From NCBI GenBank assembly GCA_030159075.1, contig BROG01000137.1:186001-250000 (forward strand): a stretch of DNA of 64,000 nt. Reading direction: 5' to 3'. The notes under the pieces are model-generated. The model saw only the letters and a program-made list of their open reading frames with translations, did no database searches and was not told the origin of the DNA. This DNA is from Atrina japonica (taxonomy: Eukaryota > Mollusca > Bivalvia > Pterioida > Pinnidae). Positions 47,527 to 59,085 of this stretch are shown piece by piece (positions within the stretch are counted from its first letter, which is position 1; each line of letters begins with the position of its first letter). The position numbers and the translations under genes were made by a program.

Positions 47527-47724
47527 GAACATGAACAAATGAAATTAAATAACATGTTATAGCGTTTTTTTTATTGTTTTAGCAGTTTTCCTTCCTGTAA
47601 GGCCTACCGACGCAAGGTCACTAGTGTTCACATGACAAAAAAATAGGTTATATAGGCTGTTCTGCTAAATGTTTAAACCATTGTCGTAAAGTGACAGAAA
47701 TTTTGAAATATTCCTGCTTTGTGT

Positions 47725-48070
47725 AGGGTTCAGTTGTGTGGGTTGTATGTGCGCTTCTTTAAGTAAGTGATTTAATGACTTGTATATGTGAGTGTGAGTG
47801 GACATGGTCATATTTTTGTGAGTCGCATGTGCAGTTCTTTAAGTGAGTGATTTAATGAATTGTATATGTGAGTGTGAGTGGACATGATCATATGTTTGTG
47901 AGTTGTATGTGCAGTTCTTTAAGTGAGTGATTTAATGCCTTGTATATGTGAGTGTGAGTGGACATGGTCATATGTTTGTGAGTCGCATGTGTAGTTCTTT
48001 AAGTGAGTGATTTAATGACTTGTTTATGTGAGTATGAGTGGACATGGTCATATGTTTGTGAGTTTGTGAG
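47725..48070 (+). repeat. 80-base minisatellite, about 4 copies, upstream of the GT92 gene
   Basis: The string GACATGGTCA (one copy GACATGATCA) recurs at 47801, 47881, 47961 and 48041, exactly 80 bases apart. Each unit carries several GTGAGT steps and TTTAAGTGAGTGATTTAATG. The array stops about 100 bases before the GT92 splice acceptor, so it lies in the presumed first intron or promoter. Confidence 0.9.
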
Positions 48071-48159
48071 ACATTTTAAAAACAGAGAAATGTGAGTAGG
48101 CAATTTTGTTTGATGGTTTTACGAATCAAATTTTGTGTTATAGTAACAAAACAGAAACT

Positions 48160-48175
48160 TCATTTTATCTTTCAG
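48160..48175 (+). promoter_or_regulatory. Probable 3' splice site in the 5' UTR of the GT92 gene
   Basis: CATTTTATCTTTCAG ends 12 bases before the chosen ATG. It implies an upstream non-coding exon whose position I cannot fix. The 80-base minisatellite directly upstream contains many GTGAGT strings resembling donors. Confidence 0.55.
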
Positions 48176-48187
48176 TGTCTTATCCAC

Positions 48188-49531
48188 ATGGCTTTGATGA
48201 CTTTTCGACGTCCGTATTATCGGCTGTACTTCTTAATTCTCTGTTCGTTTTACTTGTTAGTCGTATTTTTGTTTCACGGCCAACTACAAATCGAAATCAT
48301 TAATAGAAATCAGCAGATTCAGTCACCCTTGAGGAATTTAAATGTCCGCAATGATATCCTCACTGAAAACAAACGTATTTTGTTACCACCCATGGGCAAC
48401 CATTCTTGTTTTTTATCTTCGAATACAAAATATTTTACTTATTCGGTTGTGGAGAAATCTGTGATGTATCTTTATTCAGCATATTTTGATAAAAGATCTG
48501 AAAAACCCATGGTTCGAATTATGTCCATTTTGCTCAGGGTAAAAAAGAAGAAGGTGACGGTATTTTGCAAGTTTGACGGTGGCAAAATAATTCAGAACGG
48601 AACGATGTATGAAATGTGCGAAAATCACAACAGAAGGTTCGGTGGACACATAATTTCCTGTGAGGTTCCGAAGTCAATAAAAAAGCCATGTATAATAACT
48701 GTGAAGGTGATAGATAAATATGAAAATGATGATGTGATAGGGGAGGTAACTCTTCCTGTGATCGATATATCGCCAGAAGCAGCAGAGTTTAACTATGGGA
48801 TATGTGTGCCTCCATTGTTTGGTAAAGTACTGAAAGAGAGCCTTGTAGAATTCATCGAACTATCGAAATTGCTTGGTGCAAGTCATTTTATATTTTATGA
48901 TTTTAACATAGCAAATGAAGAAAGCAGAAAAGTGTTAAGTTTATATGAAAAACAAGGCATCGTCACAGTGATACCATGGCAGCTTCCGTATGATATGAAG
49001 GATACAGATATATGGTATCATGGACAATTAGTGGCACATAACGACTGTCTCTATCGCTCAATGAGTTTATTAAAATTTGTCTCAGTTCAGGACATAGATG
49101 AATTTATAGTTCCTCATAACGGACATGTATCATGGAGCTCTGCTTTTCGACATTTCTTTAAAGATGATGTTGCTGGGTTGAGTTTTCATAGTGTGTTTTT
49201 CGACCCTCAGTTGTCAGGGCATTCGTCACAATTAGTGACAATCGATAGTACCATGCGTACAAAATTATACAGCAGAATTAGAACGAAGGTGATGGTTCAG
49301 CCATCGAAAATCTTTGAAATTGGCATACACCACGTGAGTAGGCCACTTGAAGAACAATTTAAGGTTCTGACTGTCGATGTCGGAGTAGCACACTTACACC
49401 ACTACAGGAAGTGTGTGGCAAACTACGGCATGAAGTGTGTGGAGTATATAGAGGATAGAACAGTGCATTTGTACTATAATGATTTAAAAAGAAACTTTGA
49501 CTTGGTAATGAAAATCGTCAGTGAAAGTTGA
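48188..49531 (+). CDS. Glycosyltransferase family 92 (GT92/DUF23) protein, type II membrane, Golgi
   Basis: The predicted product has 447 residues. GT92 enzymes (type member C. elegans GALT-1) transfer galactose to glycan acceptors in the Golgi. Residues 1-10 form a short basic cytoplasmic tail (FRRPYYR), residues 11-30 a hydrophobic signal anchor, then a stem follows and the catalytic domain runs from about residue 204 to 443. Visible hallmarks are HNDCLYR (284-290), the DxDE metal/nucleotide-sugar motif in QDIDEF (302-305), GIHHV (379-383) and AHLHHYR (401-407). The ORF is uninterrupted, as in many invertebrate GT92 genes. The frame stays open 32 codons further upstream but begins there at GTG, not ATG. 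A clear 3' splice site ends at 48175, and the ATG at 48188 lies just after it, so I take that as the start. Another in-frame ATG (48113) lies before the splice site and is probably intronic. Acceptor and linkage specificity cannot be read from sequence. Confidence 0.88.
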   Translation: MALMTFRRPYYRLYFLILCSFYLLVVFLFHGQLQIEIINRNQQIQSPLRNLNVRNDILTENKRILLPPMGNHSCFLSSNTKYFTYSVVEKSVMYLYSAYFDKRSEKPMVRIMSILLRVKKKKVTVFCKFDGGKIIQNGTMYEMCENHNRRFGGHIISCEVPKSIKKPCIITVKVIDKYENDDVIGEVTLPVIDISPEAAEFNYGICVPPLFGKVLKESLVEFIELSKLLGASHFIFYDFNIANEESRKVLSLYEKQGIVTVIPWQLPYDMKDTDIWYHGQLVAHNDCLYRSMSLLKFVSVQDIDEFIVPHNGHVSWSSAFRHFFKDDVAGLSFHSVFFDPQLSGHSSQLVTIDSTMRTKLYSRIRTKVMVQPSKIFEIGIHHVSRPLEEQFKVLTVDVGVAHLHHYRKCVANYGMKCVEYIEDRTVHLYYNDLKRNFDLVMKIVSES

Positions 49532-49697
49532 TGTAAATTTGCCATGATAGTGTGTAATTTATTTATTGAGTTCGGAAACTTTTTAAATGTATATCTTTTG
49601 CTTTTGATACAGATTTTGGTTAATTTTTTCATTCATTTTGTCATTTTGCTGTTCACTCTTTACAATGTTTTCAGTTAACTTAATTTTCATTCCTTTG

Positions 49698-49719
49698 GGG
49701 GGGGGGGGGGGAGGGGGCT
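49698..49719 (+). repeat. Poly-G tract (about G15, then A and five G) in the GT92 3' UTR
   Basis: An uninterrupted run of about 15 G, then AGGGGG. It could form a G-quadruplex in RNA or DNA and is prone to length errors in sequencing. Confidence 0.8.
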
Positions 49720-49861
49720 AATTTTGGGAAAATGCCATTGGCAACACTGTCACAGTTGGGAATTTTTATGTGACATTGTATCAAATTGGGAATAATAGAA
49801 GTTGCTGTCATGTAAATCTGAATATCGTGCAATCTCTTTTTAGGTCACCCAATGTTCAAAC

Positions 49862-49867
49862 AATAAA
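49862..49867 (+). terminator. Poly(A) signal AATAAA of the GT92 gene
   Basis: AATAAA lies 331 bases after the stop codon, giving a likely 3' UTR of about 350 bases. That UTR contains a G15 run (see 49698). Confidence 0.5.
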
Positions 49868-50037
49868 AATGCGATCACCATTTGATTAAAAGTCACATTT
49901 TCATTGATTAAACAGGACACACCCATTAGGTCACTCACATGTGATCCCTTACTAGGTTTCATTATATGTATACATGAATAGTTTTAGCTTTGATGTCAAA
50001 ATCCATGAGAAACGCAGGGATCCCAGTTAATTGAAAA

Positions 50038-50366
50038 TACTGTATTCAACCAATTAAGCGTCCAGGGCACAACAAAAAATAGGAAAAAGGGTGGGCGCTT
50101 ATTGGGACCAATTAATAATCAAATTAACGTAAAACAGTTAATTCGTTGTAAAGCATGATGGTAAAGTTGTTGTAAGACGCCTATCAACATTCTACTTTTG
50201 CTGGGGGCTAGATATAAACTGTTACTAATGTTTTTTTCTGGTCCACATATCCACGTCAGCTGGCTAGAAAAGGTACAAGATCATGTGTAGAATAGGTGAG
50301 TAAATCTTAACTATAGGGGGAGGGGCGCATATAGGGACATGGATGATTACTGGATCAAATATGGTA
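50038..50366. mobile_element. TACCGTATTTGACC element, third copy, 329 bases
   Basis: TACTGTATTCAACCAATTAA at left, ACTGGATCAAATATGGTA at right; the inner sequence (TGATGGTAAAGTTGTTGTA, TTTTTTTCTGG.CCACAT) matches 40537-40835. It starts about 170 bases after the GT92 poly(A) signal. Confidence 0.75.
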
Positions 50367-51220
50367 TGTTATTTTTCGATAAATTACCGATAGCCTTAAA
50401 TAATTGTAAATTTTTTTCTCCTTCATTTAGTGTTGAGGTACATGCACCAGTAAGGGGAAAAGTTTGACATACATTATAGGATTCAACAAGTTTTATTATC
50501 TTTACCTTTTTATAATTTTCCCACATGCAGTGTGTGATTAAAAATACATGTAATAATGTTGTGCAATGAACATTTTACAAAGAATTGTGAAATCAGTGTA
50601 CATTCTGAGGAAAGTGTCAAAGAAGGGACACATTATTGAAACACTTTTTAATGACAGAGATGGTGCCATATGTTCTCATCATGTTTTTATACATCATAGC
50701 TTTAGGTATGTTTCTCATGACCTAGTACTGGTTGTTTATTTGTTTGTGTTTTATTAAATGCGGATAGTGGTTATTTTTAGGTTGCTCGCGCCAAAGACTG
50801 ATGGTGACCTATTGCGATTGTCTTGTATCTGTCGCTGTCCATCTTGCATAATGTGTTGTTAACTTTTGGACATTTTCGACTTTTTAACAACCATTAGGAC
50901 AATTTTAACCAAACGTGGTAGGAACTATCCGCATGTGAAGCCGCATTAAGTTTGTAAATGAAAAAGGGGCTAGGACTTTTCGGGGCTTCAGAATGAGCCA
51001 AGAAGGGCCAAAACTTGGTGCCTCTTTAAAAATCTCATGACCCAATGATCAGATTACTTTCATTTTTGGTATATCATCATTGTTCCATCAATATTTACGA
51101 AGTTTGCAAATGAAAGATGATTTGTTCACTCATTCTTTTTGCATTGCAATAGCAGCTGATATGTCTTTAAATTCTATTGATATTAACGATATTTTGGGGA
51201 GTTGTCTTGTCCAGAATTCA

Positions 51221-51480
51221 TTTGTTTGTTAATTGTTGTTTATCATCCCAATCAAGAATCTTTCACTCATGTGGAGACATCACCAAATGCCGGTGAAGGG
51301 CTTCAAATTTTGGCCAATGCTCGGCACTTACGACCTTTGAGCAGTGAGGGTTCTTTAACGTGCCGACCTATGTTTTTACTGTCTCATCTGAAAGACAGGA
51401 AACCAACCTATCGCCAGCTGGACTCAAACTCACGACCTAACGATCAAGAGTCGAGCGCACTACTTACTGAGCTAGGCTGG
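51221..51480 (-). mobile_element. SINE family A, minus strand
   Basis: TTTGTTTGTTAATTGTTGTT tail at left and CAAGAGTCGAGCGCACTAC head at right. The 98-residue ORF covering it is an artefact. Confidence 0.85.
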
Positions 51481-51504
51481 TGTCATACAATATTTTGACC
51501 CCCT

Positions 51505-51536
51505 GCGATGAAATGACCCCGGGGTCATTTCATCGC
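51505..51536. repeat. Perfect 32-base palindrome
   Basis: GCGATGAAATGACCCC followed directly by GGGGTCATTTCATCGC, with no loop. A second imperfect palindrome (AATGACCCAGGGGTCACTTT) follows 7 bases later. Confidence 0.95.
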
Positions 51537-52208
51537 GATAGAATGACCCAGGGGTCACTTTATCTAGTGGAAAGAGACTTAAAATCTGAGGTCTGATGTA
51601 CAGTAGACATGACGTGATCAAATGCCAGCCATGCTAATGACATGCAGTCTTAGCACAGGTCAAAACTTGTGATACTTAGCCTTTATAGCACTCGTGATGT
51701 CGTTCAAGATTGAATAAAGTGCAACGATAACACAAAATACATCTTCCACAGGTTATATTTATTACGCATTTATTGTATTGAAAATATGTAGAATACAGGT
51801 GTACATAGGGTTAAAGGGAAATAGGAATCTGGGTCATTTCATTCTTTTTCATTGAACAATGATAATTCCAGTGTCATACAAATGCTCATAAGGACCAATT
51901 GTTTGTTTATCCTTTGAATTGTTGAGTTCAATTGTTGACTATCAGTTATGAAAGATCAACACCATTGTTGAGAGTTATTATTAGTTACCTAATTCTTTGT
52001 TCATTTCCGCACAAACTGTAATAGACTACATGAAAATTAGTCTGATCTTAAAACTTTAAAAATGTTACACATAGTTCATACAGCTAATTTTAAAAGAAAA
52101 GATTATGTACAGCTTGACAATGTAATATGAAGAATGCTTGAATAGTTATATATTTGGTTTTGGATAAAAATTCTTGATTAAACAGCCTAATAGAGATGTT
52201 TATTTTTA

Positions 52209-52262
52209 GAATGACAGGGGGAGGTCAGGTGTGTGTGTGTGTGTGTGTGTGTGGGGGGGGGG
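52209..52262. repeat. (GT)n tract followed by a poly-G run
   Basis: About 11 GT repeats, then about 10 G and GTATC. Confidence 0.9.
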
Positions 52263-52689
52263 TATCATTGCAGTGGTCAAGATTAACATTTACAAATATT
52301 TTTATATCATTAATCATACTTTCATATTTTTGAAGTACCAGTAATATTATCTCTGTAAACTTCCTTGTAGAAATGGGGTTAAAGGTCAAACTCATGGTTA
52401 CCTAAGTAAGCAGGAAATATTTTTTGATTTCTTGACCTTATTTGGAAGGAAGTATATGGGAAGCTGTCTATTGTTTATGAATTAAGTGGCTTAAATCCAT
52501 AGGGGCTCCGAAAAGGGCCAAAAGTTAATACATCACGAAAAAAATCTTCTGATGAACCAATGACCAGCATATTGTCACTGTAGTTAAGTTTTAGTCAGGT
52601 GACTGTTAAGGACCAATGGGCCTCTTGTTTCTAATGTATTAGACCAGTCTATTATTATCTGTAGGGTTGAAAGGCTTGAAAGTGATGTA

Positions 52690-54212
52690 AACTGAGTATG
52701 ATGTGACCCCTTGGTCATGGGTAATGTACATGCCGTGGTGAACTCTGGTAACATAAGTAACTTCAGACCTTTTGTTTCAAATAATTTCAGATGTGTGTTG
52801 TAACAATATTTTTGACACCCATGCATCTTACTTAGAATTTAGATGCTAAATCTGGACCTGGCGACATGTCCAAAAACTCAAGGTCATCTCCTGTTGTTTA
52901 CCTCACCTGAGCTGAAGGCTGATCAATCATTGTCCAGCATCCAACTTTCCACATAATTGACTTCTCCTCTGAAACACCTGAAGTGTTTTTAACAATACAA
53001 TACTCAAAGTTAGCTATGTGAATTGGACAGTAAATCTGGGCCCGAAGTCATGAAAACTTAGTTGAGCAGTAAATTTGGTGACTTCCGGCCCTGGTCCAGG
53101 AAAATGTCCAATTACAAGTACGTGTCCTGGAGAACTTGCCATTGAATTATAAATATTTATATTTATAATTCATTTTTACCATAATGAATTTCTGTTTATG
53201 ACTGTTATTTGCTGCACACATGCATGTATTTATTGTTGTTAATTCTAATTGTTATTGAAATTATTTGCATATGATTAATAAAGATATTTTGTCTGGACTT
53301 GTTTAGAATTATGTTTGTTTGTTTATCTGTTGGGTTTTAAACCAGGGATTATTATCCATTACACGTTCTACATTTAATTTCTTATTTGACAAATAATTAA
53401 CATAAATATATGTTGAGGTTTTCCTGAATTTAACACTCAGAATGTGTTTCCGTATAATTTTTTAGTCCACAACATGTATGTAGTAAATGACAATTCTCTA
53501 CAATACGAAATACAATTAAGAGTTAAAATTTCATATACACACAATTAAATACAGTAAAACATTTTGCAGCACAAGATAATTACAAGATACAAGATAATTG
53601 AGATCGAGTAATTAAACTAGAAAAAGTATAATCACACTCACCAAACTATGGTATGTGTCAGAGAGGAAAACTAAGTAAAAGCCGTTGAAGGTGAAGTCAC
53701 TCTATTATTACGGGAAATTTATTACACAACTTCACAAGACAAAATAAAACGGGAACTGTATTACCGTTATCAAGATTGAACAATTCTTACAATGTATATT
53801 TAAAAAACATTTTAGAGAATAAATTGTTTTATTGGATAGATATTGTTATCCCTTGGAATACGGTAAAGGAGCCTATTTCCTATCTGACGAAAATGTGATT
53901 TTTCACTCAATTTTGAGCTGGAATTTCCTAACCCGCTTCCTCGAGGTAATAAAGGTTAAACAACACCATAAACAAACGAGGTGATAAAGAACAAATTGCT
54001 TTCATTATCCCTTAATCTGAGTTTGGTAAAATGACCCTTTCACTATGCAAAAAAAAAAGTCCATAGTTTTGAGCAGAAAATTTTCAACTCATTCAACTCA
54101 GTTTCTTAATCAAGGGATAAATATTATAAATGCTGTAGTAGAAAATGTATGCTCGTAAAGTTGTTTTAAGAATCAATATATTGCAAGCTCGGACATGGTA
54201 TATAACATGATT
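52690..54212. other. No gene seen
   Basis: AT-rich. It contains a half copy of the 27713 element (about 53040-53100) and a poly-A run near 54050. Confidence 0.4.
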
Positions 54213-54497
54213 TTTTGTTTGTTTTATTGTTGTTTAACGTCCCACTCAAGAATATTTCACTCATATGGAGAAGTCACCAAATGCCGGTGAAGGGCTTCAA
54301 ATTTTGGCCTATGCTCCGCACTTACGGCCATTGAGCAGTGAGGGTTCTTTAACGTGCCGACACCTACTGTGGCACAGGACCTCTAGTTTTTACTGTCTCA
54401 TCCGAAAGACAGGAAACCAACCTGTCGCCGGTGGGATTCGAACCCACAACCTCAAGATCCAGAGTGGAGCGCGCTACCAACTGAGCCAGGCCGGCTC
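54213..54497 (-). mobile_element. SINE family A, minus strand, full length
   Basis: Tail TTTATTGTTGTTTAACGTCC; head GGGATTCGAACCCACAACC and CTGAGCCAGGCCGGCTC. It is the best-preserved tRNA-like head in the window. Confidence 0.88.
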
Positions 54498-54689
54498 GGT
54501 ATATAATTTGGAGCAGGTGTCCAATTTTAGCACATCTGTCTCACTAGTCAGTTGGACTAATAAACAAATTTTACTACAAATTCTCTAGCTCAAAAGTTGT
54601 ACAACAAATTACCAAACTGACACTTAAATTTTACTAAATTGGCACCAGAATTACAAAATTTGGTAATTGGCTTAGCTCTTTAACATGTT

Positions 54690-55830
54690 TAAGGTTTAAA
54701 GCTGTGATTGCATGAGTTTAGCACATACAAGGTTTAAAACTGTGCTTACATTTAGTTTAGGACATACAAGGTTTAAAACTGTGCTTACATTTAGTTTAGC
54801 ACATACAAGGTTTAAAACTGTGCTTACATTTAGTTTAGGACATACAAGGTTTAAAACTGTGCTTACATTTAGTTTAAGACATACAAGGATTAGACTGGGC
54901 ATATAAGAGTTTAGCACACACAACGTGTACCAGGTTTAAAACTGATTACAAGAGTTTGGCTTATACAAGGATTAAAGCTGTGCTTGCCAGAGTTTAGCAC
55001 ATACAAGTTTAAAGCTGTACTTGCAAGAGTTTAGCGCATACCAAGTTTACAGCTGTGCATGCAAGTTTAGCATTTAAAACATGAATAAGGTTTAAAGCTG
55101 TGATTGCATGAGTTTAGCACATACAGGGTTTACAGCTGTGCTTGCAAGAGTTTAGTGCACAATGACACACCAGGTTTAAAGCTGTGATTACATTAGTTTA
55201 GCACATATAAGTTTTAAAGCTGTGCTTGCAAGTGTAACATATACAACATGTAGAAGGTTTAAAGCTGTGATTACATTAGTTTAGCACATACAATATTTAA
55301 AGCTGAGTTTGCAAGTGTAACATATACAACATGTAGAAGGTTTAAAGCTGTGATTGCATTAGTTTAGCACATACAAGATTTAAAGCTGAGCTTGCAAGTG
55401 TAACATATACAACATGTAGAAGGTTTAAAGCTGTGATTGCATTAGTTTAGCACATACAAGATTTAAAGCTGATCTTGCAAGTGTAACATATACAACATGT
55501 AGAAGGTTTAAAGCTGTGATTGCATTAGTTAAGCACATACAAGGTTAAATGCTGTGCTTGCAAGTGTTAAGCACATACGTGTACCAGATTTAAAGCTGTG
55601 ATTGCATTAGTTGAAAACATACATGGTTTAAAATTGTGTTTGCAAGAGTCAGCACATAAAAGGTTTAAAATGTGTTTGTAAGAGTTTCGTACTTACAAAG
55701 TTTAAAGTTGTGCTTGCAAGAGTTTATCATATACAGATAAGCACATACCACATGTACCAGGTTTAGAACTGATTGCATGAATTTAGCACATTCAAGGTTT
55801 AAAACTGTTCATTCAAGAAATGTCATTGTG
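54690..55830. repeat. 39-base minisatellite with dimeric higher-order units
   Basis: The left part has uniform 39-base units (GTTTAGCACATACAAGGTTT, AAAACTGTGCTTACATTTA). From about 55190 the array switches to roughly 80-base dimers (AAGCTGTGATTGCATTAG ... GCAAGTGTAACATATACAAC, ATGTAGAAGG), four copies. Both ORFs here are repeat translations. Confidence 0.92.
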
Positions 55831-56146
55831 TAATGTACGATGCCCCAACCATTCAGCCACAGAAGGCCCCCCATGGCCTCAGCTATACTGAAATACAAAA
55901 AGTGAAAATTAATGTCTTTGGGACTGAAATCAGAGATGGATGAAGAACTGGTTATAGGTTGTAAAAGTCACATTTACAGATAAGAAATATATTAATACAA
56001 CAAAAAAGCTAATAAATGTCAACAGAGAGGGAAATTTCATTTGCGGTTTTGAAGCGGTGATATATGTCTTGTTTACATGCAGCTGATACTAATATATGAT
56101 GCTCATGATGTAAATAATTAAAGATGTATCTTCACTGGTTGTCAGG

Positions 56147-56464
56147 TACAGTGATGTGCCAAAAGTAATGCAACTTTATTTTCTTTATATTTCATGTAAA
56201 ACATCATTTTTTTCATTTATTTTTCATTCAATTTCAATACAATTTTCACCATAGGCATTAATGATTTGAAGATTCAATGTTTATTATGTTGTAAATTTCC
56301 ATTTTTTTTTATAGCAGTGATGAGTTGTTTAGGATACAAGGTTTTATTTGTCTCAATTTTTTAAATAAAAAAAATTATTAGAATGTTTTGAATAACTGTC
56401 AATTTATATGAAAGATATAGAGAAAAATAAAAAAAAGTTGCAACAATTTTGACTTGTCACTGTA
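56147..56464. mobile_element. Tc1/mariner-like MITE, 318 bases
   Basis: TACAGTGATGTGCCAAAAGT at left and ACTTGTCACTGTA at right. The inverted arms continue as TGCAACTTTATTTTCTTTAT against AAAAAAAGTTGCA. TA borders. Confidence 0.75.
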
Positions 56465-56489
56465 CACTGATTGTCCACTTCATGGAACC

Positions 56490-56562
56490 TTGCAGTGTGT
56501 AGTCTTGGTAACCCTTTCTTGACCTGGACAAGTTTAAATTTTAGGTTAAATGCAGCATAAGG
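56490..56562 (-). repeat. GGTGGAGTC / TTTTAGGT cassette, copy 4
   Basis: AACCCTTTCTTGACCTGGAC, AAGTTTAAATTTTAGGTTAA, ATGCAGCATAAGGAG: the reverse complement of the 38099 and 38738 copies. Confidence 0.75.
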
Positions 56563-56632
56563 AGAAATATATGTCTTGTTAATGGAAATATTTTACGATT
56601 AAAAAAAAAAAAAGAAATAGATCTAAAGTTTA

Positions 56633-56850
56633 ATTTGTTTGTTTATTGTTTAATATCCCGCCAAGAATTTTCCAAATTTATGATGTTGTCACCAGCTTTA
56701 GGTGAAATTCCACAAATTTTGACCTTGTCTGTGGACTGATGCCAATGCAATAAGGGTTCTTTTAAGTGCCATGCCTGCCATGGCAGTACAGGACTTTGGT
56801 TTTAAGTCTCATCCACAAAGACCTGTGACTTTAATGTTGCACAAGGTACC
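56633..56850 (-). mobile_element. SINE fragment, diverged relative of family A, minus strand
   Basis: TTTGTTTGTTTATTGTTTAA, ACAAATTTTGACCTTGTCTG and TAAGTCTCATCCACAAAGAC match the variant at 15797. Confidence 0.6.
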
Positions 56851-57463
56851 GGAAACTTAAAGATATGAGAGGGAATGTAATTCTTATATGACTTGTCTAC
56901 ATCTAAAGGTTAAAAAAAAAGTTTTAAGTTGATTTATGTATAACATACAACAAGAAATATTCATAAAACAGGTTATGGACACTACAAAATGCAGCAAAGT
57001 CCGTAACTTAACCAATGGTAATACCTATGTTAAGAGTAAACAAGAAATGTTTTCATTCTCGTTTTATTTTCGTTCTTTCGACAACATCATCAGTGGGTGA
57101 ATTTAAAACAGTAAATTTGTCTATCTAAATAACTGCAAAGAATATCTATTTCATATATGCATATTTCATTTTAAACAATACACAAAATTGATTTGAAAAA
57201 AAACAAACTTTAATAATGCAGAAAGTAAACATGCTCAAGCATTGAAAATTGTTGAATAAAACTTCGCAATAAAATAAAATCATTTTGTAAATTGGAATTG
57301 TAATGTGTCTCGGTGAATTTAAAATGAGGCGAAACCGTTTGCATGTGCAATCAGGTGAAAATAACACAGGGCTGAAATAATCCTGCATACAGTATTAATT
57401 TTATTGTAAAATTGGTTTGGTTTATAACTTGTTCAAGTCAAGCATTTACTTTTGATTCTTAAC

Positions 57464-57718
57464 AGTAGAGCGCTTGACTCTTGAACTTGAGTTTGAGTCC
57501 AGCTGGTAGCAGGTCAGTTTCCTGTTCTTCGGATTGAGACAGTAAAAACCAAGGTCCTCTGTCACAGTAGGTGTCGGCACGTTAAAGAACCCCCACTGCT
57601 CATTGGCTGTAAATGCAGAGCATTAAGGTCAAAATTTAAAGCCCTTCACCAGCCTTTGGTGAGGTATGAGTGAAAGATTCTTAAGTGGTATGTTAAACAA
57701 CAATAAACAAACAAACAA
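57464..57718 (+). mobile_element. SINE family A, 5' end missing
   Basis: Starts inside the anticodon region (AGTAGAGCGCTTGACTCTTG) and ends TTAAACAACAATAAACAAAC. Confidence 0.8.
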
Positions 57719-58098
57719 TTAAGAAATGCATTAAATCAATGTGGATAATACTATATGTACATTTAGCATGATGATTGTCACACAGACCATTTAGACAACA
57801 AGTAAATATTGTCTTTTATGGTCTTATCTTAAAATTCTGAAATAGATTATTTTAAAAGTGTTTAGTTTGCTGTTAAAAACATGAAATTTTTAATACAACA
57901 GTACATGTATAACATAAAAACAATTGGTAAATTAAAAATTGCAGCTGTCTGGCAATCGGCCATTTTGATCTGGATCCATACTAAACGCATCATAAAAACT
58001 GCCCATTTTGGCACACATTTTTTATCACGACTCGAAATCTATTCGGATGTTCTCTTTGAATTTTGGAATAATACTGAACCACCAGTTGTAGTTACTAA

Positions 58099-58270
58099 TA
58101 AAGTAAAACCTGCTTTAGCATCCACCTGTGTATAAAGACCACCTGGTCATAAAGACAACATACCCAGTTGTACAATTTGTGTACAAATTAACCTTTGGAT
58201 AAAGACCACCCCCCTTATAAAGACTGATTTTGTTGTGTCCCTAAGGGGGTTGTTACTTATAGTTGACTGT
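58099..58270. mobile_element. Family P MITE, opposite orientation, eroded
   Basis: AAGTAAAACCTGCTTTAGCA at left and a degraded right end (TAGTTGACTGTGA). Two further relics follow: 58283-58372 (TAGTGGAGCCTGTATAAAGG) and 58379-58469, ending GCAGGTTTTACTGTA. Confidence 0.7.
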
Positions 58271-58586
58271 GACTGTTAAGACTATAGTGGAGCCTGTATA
58301 AAGGGGCCACCAAAGGGACCAGAAAATATTTACCTTTATGTGCAGGTGACCCTTAAAGACAGGTTCAATTTAGTTGAAGTATGCAGTCAAGGGACTTGAA
58401 AAAAACTTTCCTTAATAAACAGGTAATCATTATATATATAGGTGGCTGCTATAGCAGGTTTTACTGTATATATTTAAATGTTCTATTCACTCAATGTTAA
58501 GACGTCTTTCAGTCATACTTGCATATCGGAAATTGATTCCTCTAGTTACCTGTGTATGTATACATACATGAAATGGAACTACAATG

Positions 58587-59085
58587 TACTGTCATGGGAC
58601 ATAAATATTGGCCACTTATGTTATTTTTTTCTTTGTTTTATATGAAACAAACAATTTTTAAATGTTGGTAAAATCCACAAATCATACCAGAATTTTACAA
58701 ATTTGTTCATATTTATAGTAGGACAATTTCATATTTCTAAAATATATGCATTTTTAAATTATCATGTTTATTTACAGAAATGACAGTATTTTTCTCACAG
58801 AGTGATTTTGTAATTTGTAATTTTGTAAATTCCGTAGTTATTCTTTCAGTCTAATGAAAAATAGTTTTATCCTCCACAGAATCAATAATTTCTCAAAATA
58901 AACAAAGAGTGTATCTGAATTTCAAAAAGATTGAAAATATGAATTTAATTTCCTTCATGTAAAAATAAAATGTTTGAAATATTGCTTAACTTAGTGGATT
59001 CTGTGGGCATTTAAAAATTGTTGGTTTTATATGAAACAAAGAAGAAAATAAAATAAGTAGTGAATATTTATGTCCCATCACTGTA
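58587..59085. mobile_element. Tc1/mariner-like MITE, 499 bases
   Basis: TACTGTCATGGGACATAAAT at left and ATTTATGTCCCATCACTGTA at right. The arms extend about 60 bases (TTTCTTTGTTTTATATGAAAC / GTTTTATATGAAACAAAGAAG). No ORF. Confidence 0.8.

Larger units (their letters stand above)
50781..52633. repeat. Mollusc-type interspersed repeat, probably interrupted
   Basis: 50781-51150 carries a 5' part (ACTTTTGGACATTTTCGAC, GACAATTTTAACCAAACGTGG, GGGCCAAAACTTGGTGCC); 52370-52633 carries a 3' part ending AGGACCAATGGGCCTCTTGT. A SINE and the 51505 palindrome element lie between. Joining them as one element is inference. Confidence 0.5.

Noticed and set aside
51202..51498. 98-residue ORF (and 54265-54588, 107 residues)
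   Set aside because: Both are antisense translations of SINE family A; they resemble each other for that reason.
54420..54497. Possible functional tRNA gene on the minus strand
   Set aside because: The A and B boxes are good, but the sequence continues into a SINE body and acceptor stem pairing is not convincing.
57881..58135. 84-residue + strand ORF
   Set aside because: No motif; its last 13 codons are a family P MITE.
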